From NCBI GenBank assembly GCA_028718465.1, contig JAQULX010000234.1, positions 1 through 5,310 of the forward strand: a stretch of 5,310 nt of DNA. The letters run 5' to 3'. Positions 1 to 4,780 of the stretch are shown here, in pieces. The notes beneath the pieces were generated by a model. That model did not search any database, had not been told where the DNA came from, and saw only the letters and a list, made by a program, of their open reading frames with translations. This stretch comes from Dehalococcoidales bacterium (GTDB lineage: Bacteria; Chloroflexota; Dehalococcoidia; Dehalococcoidales; UBA3254). The first letter of the stretch is position 1. Each line of letters begins with the position of its first letter. Both the position numbers and the translations under genes were made by a program.

Positions 1-798
1 TTGGGCGCCAAAGGTCCCAACTTCTGCAGCACCTCCGCTTGTTCCAGCAGCGCGGACTCTATCGGAATTGCCTACGAAACGATAAAACGGGGTGATTCCA
101 GCGCCATTGTCGCCGGAGGTAGCGAAGCGCCCATCAATGCGATAGGCATCGCTGGTTTCTGCTCTTGCAAAGCTCTCTCGGAAAGGAATGATTCGCCCCA
201 GGAAGCCTCTCGTCCTTTCGATGCCGAACGGGACGGTTTTGTCATCGGTGAAGGAGCGGCAGCCCTGGTACTGGAAGACCTGGATTTCGCCCTGGATCGC
301 GGAGCAACCATTTTAGCCGAAGTGGCCGCTTACGGCGCCAGCGGCGATGCCTTCCATATGACCCAGCCCGCCGAGGACGGCGAAGGGGCGGTCAGAGCGA
401 TGCAGTCCGCCCTGCAAAAGGCTGGATGGCAGCCTGAGGAAGTAGACTATATTAACGCCCATGGCACATCAACGCCATTAAATGATAAAATGGAAACAAC
501 GGCGATAAAAACAGTTTTTGGTAACCATGCCTACAATCTTGCGGTAAGTTCTACCAAGTCCATGACCGGTCATTTGCTGGGTGGAGCCGGAGCTCTCGAA
601 GCGGCCATCTGTGTTTTAACCTTGCAATATGGTATAATACCGCCAACTATCAACTTAATGCATCCTGACCCTGAGTGTGACCTGGACTATGTACCGAACA
701 CAGCTCGCAAGGCCGCCATTGACAAGATGATAACCAATTCATTTGGCTTTGGAGGACATAACTCAGTATTAGCTTTTAAGCGCTATCTAGAAAGGTAA
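1..798 (+). CDS. fabF: Beta-ketoacyl-ACP synthase II (FabF), 5'-truncated by window edge
   Basis: This is a condensing enzyme of type II fatty acid synthesis: it joins malonyl-ACP to an acyl-ACP, releasing CO2 and lengthening the chain by two carbons in the cytoplasm. The visible 265 residues match the C-terminal two thirds of a KAS II. The nucleophile is Cys14 (SACSSS), followed by the catalytic histidines His154 (NAHGTSTP) and His191 (TGHLLGG), Lys186 in SSTKSMTGH, and the glycine-rich gating loop NSFGFGGHN (246-254). The family is about 410 residues and the nucleophile is near residue 163 in E. coli FabF, so roughly 150 N-terminal residues lie left of the window. The TTG at base 1 is therefore not the real start. 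FabB is a less likely alternative; the GFGG-loop context and overall wording favour FabF. The stop lies 3 nt before recJ, suggesting co-transcription. Confidence 0.95.
   Translation: MGAKGPNFCSTSACSSSADSIGIAYETIKRGDSSAIVAGGSEAPINAIGIAGFCSCKALSERNDSPQEASRPFDAERDGFVIGEGAAALVLEDLDFALDRGATILAEVAAYGASGDAFHMTQPAEDGEGAVRAMQSALQKAGWQPEEVDYINAHGTSTPLNDKMETTAIKTVFGNHAYNLAVSSTKSMTGHLLGGAGALEAAICVLTLQYGIIPPTINLMHPDPECDLDYVPNTARKAAIDKMITNSFGFGGHNSVLAFKRYLER
633..638 (+). promoter_or_regulatory. Candidate internal extended -10 promoter inside fabF
   Basis: A consensus -10 hexamer TATAAT lies at 633-638, preceded by TGG (630-632), which makes a full extended -10 (TGnTATAAT). No good -35 is seen 16-18 nt upstream, but extended -10 promoters can work without one. 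It would start transcripts near base 645, about 155 nt before recJ, and could supply recJ independently of fabF. It may be only a coincidence of the codons encoding Gln-Tyr-Gly-Ile-Ile, so this is a weak call. Confidence 0.3.
790..795 (+). promoter_or_regulatory. Shine-Dalgarno site that fixes the recJ TTG start
   Basis: GAAAGG sits 6 nt upstream of the TTG at 802 and overlaps the last codons of fabF, ahead of its TAA (796-798). This placement supports TTG as the recJ start and suggests translational coupling between the two genes. Confidence 0.6.
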
Positions 799-801
799 GA
801 G

Positions 802-2496
802 TTGAACCACAGCCGCTGGAATCTACTGCCGCCGGCACCAAAAGAATATTTAGCTAAGGCTACGAGTTCATCTGCTCTCATAGCTCAGCTGCTTTACAAC
901 CGTGGATTGGCTGACCCATCCGAGATGGAACTTTTCCTGGCCGGCGACGAGCGCCTTTCACATGACCCGATGCTGCTGCCGGATATGCAAACTGCTACTT
1001 CCCGTATTTACCGGGCTCTGCTGTCCGGTGAAAAGATCACCGTCTACGGCGATTTCGATGTTGACGGCGTAACGAGCGCCGCTCTAATGGTTCAAGGGCT
1101 GGCTTCTCTGGGTGGAATCGTAATCCCTTATATACCCCATCGTGTTTCCGAGGGCCACGGACTAAGGCAGGCCGCTATCAAGGAATTATACGAACAGGGC
1201 GTCAACCTGATCATAACCGTTGATTGCGGTATCACCGATATCGAAGAGGTAAAATATGCCAATAAGCTGGGAATTACGGTAATAATCACTGACCATCATA
1301 CTCCTCCTCCAATCCTTCCCGAGGCTTTTGCGATCGTAAATCCCAAGCTGCCCGGATCAAAATACCCTTTCAATGAGCTGGCAGGAGTCGGTGTAGCTTA
1401 CAAAGTGATGCAGTCACTCATGAGCAGCCTGGGCAGAGAAGAGCACATGGATGCTCAAATGGACCTGGTGGCAGTAGGTACGGTAGCCGATATGGTGCCC
1501 CTGGTGGGCGAAAACCGTTACCTGGTCAAACGGGGGCTGCTAACTCTCAATGGAGCTCCACGACTGGGCATCAGAGAGATTATCAACCGGGCCGGATTGA
1601 CCATAGGCAATCTGGATGCAGAAAGCATCACCTGGTGCTTGTCTCCCTGGCTGAACGCTTCCGGGCGGCTGGAGCACGCGATCGCCAGCTATAAGCTCCT
1701 GACGACCAACTCGCTCAAGGAAGCCCGCGAACTGGCGGCGCTGCTCGGACAACAGAATGTCGAACGGCAGAGATTGACCAGTAAGGCCATGACTGAAGCC
1801 AGGGCGCAAATATCCGCCCAGGGACTGGCGCCCCTCATAATGCTCTGTAACAAAGATTTTCCGTTAGGTATCGCCGGACCGGTCGCCGGAAAGATTTCCG
1901 AAGAATACTACCGGCCGGTGATAATCCTGAACATGGATGACAAGACTGCCAGCGGAAGCTGCCGGAGCATTCCTGAATTTAATATCATTAACGCTCTGAA
2001 TCAATGCAGCGGGCTGTTGGGACGTTTTGGAGGTCATGCTCAGGCAGCCGGGTTCACCATGCCCTCCAGGAATGTCGCCCATCTGCAAAAATTACTTATT
2101 GATATAGCCGCTAATCAGTTGAAGGAAATAGACCTGAGGCCGCGAATTAATATTGAGGCCGAAGTCTCACTACCTGAACTTGGCGGTAATACTCATCGGG
2201 AGATACAGAAACTGGCCCCGTTTGGTAAAGGAAACCCTCTCCCCATATTCGTCAGCCGGGCAGTCCAGGTTACCAGTTGCCGCACCATGGGAGCCGATCA
2301 ACAGCACCTGCGATTAAAGCTGAAACAACAGGGAAGCGTTTGGGAGGCTGTAGCCTTCAAGCAAGGCGATTCCCTTGCTGATGTTGCGGAAGCCCTGGAC
2401 ATAGTCTATAACCTCGAAATCGACCGCTGGAACGGTGCCGACAGCCTCCGGCTCAATATCCTCAGTTTTACTCCCAACTCCTGCGCCGTAAATTAG
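802..2496 (+). CDS. recJ: Single-stranded-DNA-specific 5'-3' exonuclease RecJ
   Basis: RecJ degrades single-stranded DNA 5' to 3' in recombination (RecF pathway), mismatch repair and base-excision repair, using Mn/Mg ions. The 564-residue product is full length for the family (E. coli about 577). The DHH core is intact: motif I YGDFDVDGVTS (82-92; Asp84, Asp86, Asp88), Asp141 in TVDCGI, the DHH triad 164-166, and GTVADMVPL (226-234) with Asp230. NASGRL (285-290) follows in the linker. The DHHA1 domain shows GSCRSIPEFNI (385-395) and RFGGHAQAAGF (408-418) with the GGH at 410-412. The C-terminal OB-type domain begins around 445, with LAPFGKGNPLPIF (471-483), and ends near LNILSF. The start is an uncommon TTG supported by a well-placed SD, and the N-terminus reads naturally (MNHSRWNLLPP). 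It follows fabF by 3 nt, so it is probably in the same operon although functionally unrelated to lipid synthesis. No missing catalytic residue was seen. Confidence 0.97.
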   Translation: MNHSRWNLLPPAPKEYLAKATSSSALIAQLLYNRGLADPSEMELFLAGDERLSHDPMLLPDMQTATSRIYRALLSGEKITVYGDFDVDGVTSAALMVQGLASLGGIVIPYIPHRVSEGHGLRQAAIKELYEQGVNLIITVDCGITDIEEVKYANKLGITVIITDHHTPPPILPEAFAIVNPKLPGSKYPFNELAGVGVAYKVMQSLMSSLGREEHMDAQMDLVAVGTVADMVPLVGENRYLVKRGLLTLNGAPRLGIREIINRAGLTIGNLDAESITWCLSPWLNASGRLEHAIASYKLLTTNSLKEARELAALLGQQNVERQRLTSKAMTEARAQISAQGLAPLIMLCNKDFPLGIAGPVAGKISEEYYRPVIILNMDDKTASGSCRSIPEFNIINALNQCSGLLGRFGGHAQAAGFTMPSRNVAHLQKLLIDIAANQLKEIDLRPRINIEAEVSLPELGGNTHREIQKLAPFGKGNPLPIFVSRAVQVTSCRTMGADQQHLRLKLKQQGSVWEAVAFKQGDSLADVAEALDIVYNLEIDRWNGADSLRLNILSFTPNSCAVN

Positions 2497-2527
2497 TCCT
2501 TCCTGTACATCCTCAGCTTACATTTGC

Positions 2528-2545
2528 TATCATTATGATGTGATA
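2528..2545. promoter_or_regulatory. Overlapping palindromes upstream of plsY, possible operator
   Basis: ATCAT-T-ATGAT (2529-2539) is a perfect 11-bp palindrome. It overlaps a second inverted repeat, TATCA-N8-TGATA (2528-2532 and 2541-2545). It lies in the 115-nt recJ-plsY gap. A -10-like TATGAT (2534-2539) falls inside it, but no matching -35 is visible at 16-18 nt. It could be an operator or promoter element for plsY, or simply AT-rich chance sequence. Confidence 0.25.
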
Positions 2546-2611
2546 TGGATGACCTGCCTGTTCCGGCCTGGAGGACTTGAAAAGCGACCGGTTTTTTAAG
2601 GTAAATAAAGA

Positions 2612-3262
2612 ATGAATGCAATTTTATTGACCATCCTGGCCCTGGTATTATGTTACCTTGTTGGCGCATTTCCTCCCGCTTTTATCATCGGCAAAGCTCG
2701 CAAAGGGGTCGATATCCGCAAGGTAGGCAGTCACAACATGGGCGCCATGAACACCTTCTACAGTGTGGGGTTCTGGTGGGGAATGCTGGTTCTCTTTCTG
2801 GATATCGGTAAGGGGGCTGCGGCAGCCGCCGTAGCCTGGTGGATGACAAAATCGATCGGCCTTGAATACGCTACTTATATGCAGCTTGCCGGAGGCGTAG
2901 CCGCCGTCCTCGGCCATAATTTTCCCGTATTCCTTAAGTTCAAGGGAGGGAAAGGTGGAGCCACCTGTATCGGCATCCTGGTTTATATCATGCCCTGGGG
3001 GATCCCGGCCTATTTAGGGCTTTTCTTGCTCACTCTCCTGATAACCCGCTTCCCCACTTTAAGCTACAGCGTGGCTTTCCTCTGTTTCCCTTTCCTGGCC
3101 GCCTTTGTCTACCATAACATAGCCTATATCATCTTCTCAATTCTTATCCTGGCCATCCCTTTAATCCGCTATATTCCTCGCATCTCCGAAATGAGAAAAG
3201 GGGCCGGCAGCGGCGGATGGAAGCACGTTGCCATGCGGAAAAACCTGAAAGACCGGCTATAA
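2612..3262 (+). CDS. plsY: PlsY-family acyl-phosphate:glycerol-3-phosphate acyltransferase
   Basis: PlsY is an integral membrane enzyme that moves an acyl group from acyl-phosphate (made by PlsX) to the sn-1 position of glycerol-3-phosphate, giving lysophosphatidate, the first step of phospholipid synthesis. The 216-residue product is of normal length and very hydrophobic. Likely membrane segments lie near 3-25, 52-77, 119-143 and 148-186 (one or two passes), with a further hydrophobic stretch at 88-105. Family motif 1 appears as GSHNMGAMNT (39-48; usual form GSxNxGxTN) and motif 2 as GHNFPVFLKFKGGKGGAT (101-118), which is excellent. Motif 3, normally like HRxNIxRLLxGxE near the C-terminus, is not recognisable: the matching place reads RYIPRISEMRKGAGSGG (186-202). 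This may be a divergent paralogue. The ATG at 2612 has AAGG at 2598-2601, 10 nt away. It is preceded by recJ (115-nt gap) and converges with the next gene. The family assignment is strong; exact activity is less certain because of motif 3. Confidence 0.88.
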   Translation: MNAILLTILALVLCYLVGAFPPAFIIGKARKGVDIRKVGSHNMGAMNTFYSVGFWWGMLVLFLDIGKGAAAAAVAWWMTKSIGLEYATYMQLAGGVAAVLGHNFPVFLKFKGGKGGATCIGILVYIMPWGIPAYLGLFLLTLLITRFPTLSYSVAFLCFPFLAAFVYHNIAYIIFSILILAIPLIRYIPRISEMRKGAGSGGWKHVAMRKNLKDRL

Positions 3263-3285
3263 AACGAGCTATTCTTTCAATTTTT
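3239..3285. terminator. Bidirectional intrinsic terminator between convergent genes
   Basis: TGAAAGA (3246-3252) pairs perfectly with TCTTTCA (3273-3279). Inside, GGCT (3255-3258) pairs with AGCT (3267-3270, one G-U), leaving a 2x2 internal bulge and an 8-nt loop. On the plus strand the stem is followed by five T (3281-3285). On the minus strand the stem is followed, after two bases, by five T (complement of 3239-3243). It therefore suits both the plsY transcript and the minus-strand gene, and it overlaps the coding ends of both. The stem is rather AT-rich, so its strength is uncertain. Confidence 0.55.
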
Positions 3286-3706
3286 CCAGTATTTCTGCGG
3301 AGTCCCGTCCCAGAACGGGGCAAATAGTCTCAAAAAGCCCTTTTTCTTTGGCTTTCTCGTAGCCGCCCGGTACACTGGCATCCATTCCCAGCAGGTCCTT
3401 ACAGTCGGTGGAGCCGTGCAAAGCCATAAATTGTCTGTTGAATTCGGCAATTAGCCGGTGTATCTGGTCTCTCATCTCCTGGGCGTTGTCCGGCGTCGGA
3501 TGCTGCCTGAGACCGAGTACCATGTAAGCCCCGGTGACGACTCCACAGGTCTTGCCGGAGCACATCCCACCACCGAAGCCCCCGGCCAGCCTCATCGCCA
3601 GGCCCTCATCCAGTCCCAGATCTTTACAAAAGGTAGTCAATATCGCCTGGCAGCAGTTCATTTTGTACTCTGCCAGCTTTTTATAAGCTACATCGCCTTT
3701 CTTCAT
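3269..3706 (-). CDS. C_GCAxxG_C_C family cysteine-rich protein (putative redox/metal protein)
   Basis: This 145-residue soluble protein belongs to the family named after its C_GCAxxG_C_C pattern, common in anaerobic bacteria and archaea and without a proven function. Conserved cysteines suggest metal or Fe-S binding or redox exchange. Visible signatures are NCCQAI (17-22), the glycine-rich GGFGGGMCSGKTCGVVTGA (42-60) holding Cys49 and Cys54, then MVLGL, DCKDLLG (101-107; Cys102) and ICP (128-130; Cys129). Additional cysteines are Cys19 and Cys27. No signal peptide or membrane segment is seen. The start at 3706 is supported by an SD on the minus strand (GGGGGTGA, complement of 3717-3710), just upstream of ATG. 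It converges with plsY (6 nt between stops) and diverges from the HIT gene, so it is probably a single-gene transcript. Its role cannot be inferred from the neighbours. Confidence 0.88.
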   Translation of the reverse strand: MKKGDVAYKKLAEYKMNCCQAILTTFCKDLGLDEGLAMRLAGGFGGGMCSGKTCGVVTGAYMVLGLRQHPTPDNAQEMRDQIHRLIAEFNRQFMALHGSTDCKDLLGMDASVPGGYEKAKEKGLFETICPVLGRDSAEILEKLKE

Positions 3707-3780
3707 CCCTCACCCCCTGAGATGTTTTGCGCGGCAGGACCGCTAATCACAATCCCCTGTCGTTATCGACTGTTAAATAC

Positions 3781-3809
3781 AATTTACCTGCCGGATGCCG
3801 TAAAGTCAA
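3781..3809 (-). promoter_or_regulatory. Leftward sigma70-type promoter for the C_GCAxxG_C_C gene
   Basis: Read on the minus strand, a -35 TTGACT (3809-3804) is followed by a 17-nt spacer and a -10 TAAATT (3786-3781, four of six consensus positions). Transcription would start near 3774, giving a leader of about 70 nt before the start at 3706. The -35 is one arm of a perfect inverted repeat whose other arm is the -35 of the HIT promoter. The weaker -10 makes this less certain than its partner. Confidence 0.45.
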
Positions 3810-3821
3810 GATATTTTGACT
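3804..3821. promoter_or_regulatory. Palindrome AGTCAA-N6-TTGACT at the divergent promoter core
   Basis: AGTCAA (3804-3809) and TTGACT (3816-3821) are perfect inverted copies with 6 nt between. Each arm is a -35-like hexamer for the promoter pointing away from the centre. The symmetry could be just two -35 boxes back to back, or an operator at which one regulator controls both genes. The sequence alone cannot decide. Confidence 0.5.
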
Positions 3822-3844
3822 CTTCACAGACAGCCGGGTACAAT
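3816..3844 (+). promoter_or_regulatory. Rightward sigma70-type promoter for the HIT gene
   Basis: A -35 TTGACT (3816-3821) is separated by an ideal 17 nt from a -10 TACAAT (3839-3844), each five of six consensus positions. Transcription would begin near 3851, leaving a leader of about 30 nt that contains the strong SD AAGGAG (3872-3877), 5 nt before the ATG at 3883. This is the best promoter in the window. Confidence 0.75.
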
Positions 3845-3882
3845 AGCATTTAGTTTAAAGGCAGCAACTTTAAGGAGAAAGC

Positions 3883-4395
3883 ATGGAGCGACTCTGGGCG
3901 CCCTGGCGCGTGCAGTATATCAGGGGAAAAACCCCGGATGGATGCATTTTCTGTGACAAACCCGGGGAAAACCGGGACGAGGAGAATTTGATTCTCCACC
4001 GGGGAGATAAGAATTTTGTGATTATGAATGCTTATCCCTATAACCCCGGACACCTGATGGTTGTCCCGTACCGTCACATCGGCAAGCTGGAAGATATGAC
4101 GGATGAAGAACGGAACGACCATTATAAAATAGTCAGCATGGCCTTAGGCATTTTGCGGGCGGACACCAATACGGACAGCTTTAACCTGGGAATGAATCTG
4201 GGCCGCATCGCCGGCGCCGGTATAGCCGATCACATTCATACCCACATTGTGCCTCGCTGGAACGGCGACAATAACTTTATGCCGGTGATCGGCGATACCA
4301 GGGTGATCTCTGAATCAATACAGGAAATCTACAGCCGGCTGAAAGGAAAGTTCCAAATTCAGGGAAGTAGCTTTAAAAGAGCGTTACCGGGATAG
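3883..4395 (+). CDS. HIT-family nucleotide hydrolase/phosphorylase (Ap4A phosphorylase-like)
   Basis: Histidine-triad proteins cleave nucleoside phosphate bonds through a covalent nucleotidyl-histidine. The opening MERLWAPWRVQYI and the CIFC pair (Cys21, Cys24, likely zinc ligands) mark the subgroup that includes the mycobacterial Ap4A phosphorylase and FHIT-like proteins. Ap4A or a related dinucleotide is thus a likely substrate, by family knowledge only. Other landmarks are NAYPYNPGHLMVVPYRH (49-65), NLGMNLGRIAGAGIADH (101-117) and the triad HIHTHIVPRW (117-126), with His119 the expected nucleophile. The fourth triad position is Thr120 where a hydrophobic residue is more usual. The length of 170 residues is normal. 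The start has an AAGGAG SD 5 nt away and a strong promoter just upstream. It is transcribed divergently from the C_GCAxxG_C_C gene. No convincing terminator follows it, so read-through into the helicase region is possible. Confidence 0.92.
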   Translation: MERLWAPWRVQYIRGKTPDGCIFCDKPGENRDEENLILHRGDKNFVIMNAYPYNPGHLMVVPYRHIGKLEDMTDEERNDHYKIVSMALGILRADTNTDSFNLGMNLGRIAGAGIADHIHTHIVPRWNGDNNFMPVIGDTRVISESIQEIYSRLKGKFQIQGSSFKRALPG

Positions 4396-4445
4396 TACTG
4401 TTAACTGTGAATATAAGATATTCCGTACATCTGGAGTCAGTCAGA

Positions 4446-4516
4446 ATCCGGCAGGGGTAGCCGCCATAGACAAACCCTGTACTTTTCCTCTTTGGGGCAA
4501 CAAATTATCCGGCAGG
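4446..4516 (+). repeat. Direct repeat ATCCGGCAGG, two copies
   Basis: The 10-bp word ATCCGGCAGG occurs at 4446-4455 and again at 4507-4516, 61 bp apart. A third, inverted copy (CCTGCCGGAT) lies at 3787-3796, in the spacer of the leftward promoter. All three are outside genes and they flank the HIT gene. Short exact repeats of this length arise by chance in 5 kb, so significance is uncertain. Confidence 0.4.
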
Positions 4517-4530
4517 ATGAAATACTAAAA

Positions 4531-4598
4531 TGACTCCTGAATGAAATGAAAATGCATGATGCTCTGCTGCGCCCTGGCATGTGGATGAGAAGGAGTCA
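4531..4598. repeat. 8-bp inverted repeat TGACTCCT / AGGAGTCA bounding 68 bp
   Basis: TGACTCCT (4531-4538) and AGGAGTCA (4591-4598) are perfect inverted copies. The related word GGAGTCAG also occurs directly at 4433-4440 and 4592-4599. No target-site duplication is visible on the flanks and no transposase is encoded, so this is at best a decayed small element, and could be chance. Confidence 0.35.
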
Positions 4599-4600
4599 GG

Positions 4601-4620
4601 ATTCCGGCGAAAGCTGGTAT
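4601..4620 (+). repeat. GAAA-tetraloop hairpin resembling a dispersed intergenic repeat
   Basis: ATTCCGGC (4601-4608) and GCTGGTAT (4613-4620) form a stem with one G-U pair and one T-T mismatch, closed by the stable tetraloop GAAA (4609-4612). The pattern ATTCCGGCGAAAGCCGGAAT is, from general knowledge, a widely seen type of short dispersed bacterial repeat. This copy would be a slightly decayed member. There is no T-run after it, so it is not a normal terminator. Confidence 0.45.
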
Positions 4621-4643
4621 GGCATTATCAAAATAAAGCGAAA

Positions 4644-4672
4644 TTGCTGTTATTTAACTAACATGCTAAAAT
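4644..4672 (+). promoter_or_regulatory. Candidate promoter for the DEAD-box helicase
   Basis: TTGCTG (4644-4649) is followed after 17 nt by TAAAAT (4667-4672), itself preceded by TGC, giving an extended -10 (TGnTAAAAT). The -35 matches only three consensus positions but the -10 is good. A transcript starting near 4679 would carry a leader of about 100 nt with a hairpin in it. Confidence 0.45.
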
Positions 4673-4719
4673 GGAATGGAATGAGTTGGTTTATAGTTCA
4701 GGTTATTACAAACTCCTCA

Positions 4720-4738
4720 GAAATCCGCAGCAGATTTC
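4720..4738 (+). other. Hairpin in the helicase leader
   Basis: GAAATC (4720-4725) and GATTTC (4733-4738) pair perfectly around a 7-nt loop, 42 nt before the helicase start. No T-run follows. It may be a structural element of the leader RNA or chance. Confidence 0.3.
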
Positions 4739-4780
4739 CCCAGGTGTTGAATGGCCGCACTCAAACCCAAGTATTAAATT

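Larger units (their letters stand above)
4396..4780. other. 385-nt non-coding gap between the HIT gene and the helicase
   Basis: No convincing gene lies here on either strand. The stretch contains a small AT-rich palindrome GAATAT-AAG-ATATTC (4409-4423), two copies of a 10-bp word (4446-4455, 4507-4516), an 8-bp inverted repeat pair (4531-4538, 4591-4598), a GAAA-loop hairpin (4601-4620), a candidate promoter (4644-4672) and a second hairpin (4720-4738). It probably combines the end of the HIT transcript, decayed repeat sequence and the leader of the helicase. Confidence 0.6.

Noticed and set aside
2563..2597. Possible terminator after recJ (CCGG ... CCGG followed by T6)
   Set aside because: The stem is only 4 bp of a self-complementary word with a 21-nt loop; too weak to call although the T-run at 2592-2597 is real.
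3458..3853. A 131-codon plus-strand open frame
   Set aside because: It lies antisense to the C_GCAxxG_C_C gene and crosses the divergent promoter region. The translation has no family features, while the minus-strand gene has clear motifs and an SD.
3850..4122. A 90-codon minus-strand open frame
   Set aside because: It is antisense to the HIT gene 5' half and overlaps its promoter and SD; no features of its own.
4395..4428. Possible terminator after the HIT gene (GAATAT-AAG-ATATTC within GTAC words)
   Set aside because: The stem is AT-rich and short and has no T-run behind it; noted only as a small palindrome.
4772..4780. TATTAAAT before the helicase ATG as a -10 box giving a leaderless mRNA
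   Set aside because: It sits too close to the ATG for a start at 4781, and the nearest -35-like word (TTGAAT, 4747-4752) is 19 nt away.
3707..4780. Search for tRNA, small RNA, riboswitch or CRISPR structure in the two intergenic regions
   Set aside because: No cloverleaf, regular spacer-repeat arrangement or recognisable riboswitch core was found by eye; only short repeats and hairpins were seen.
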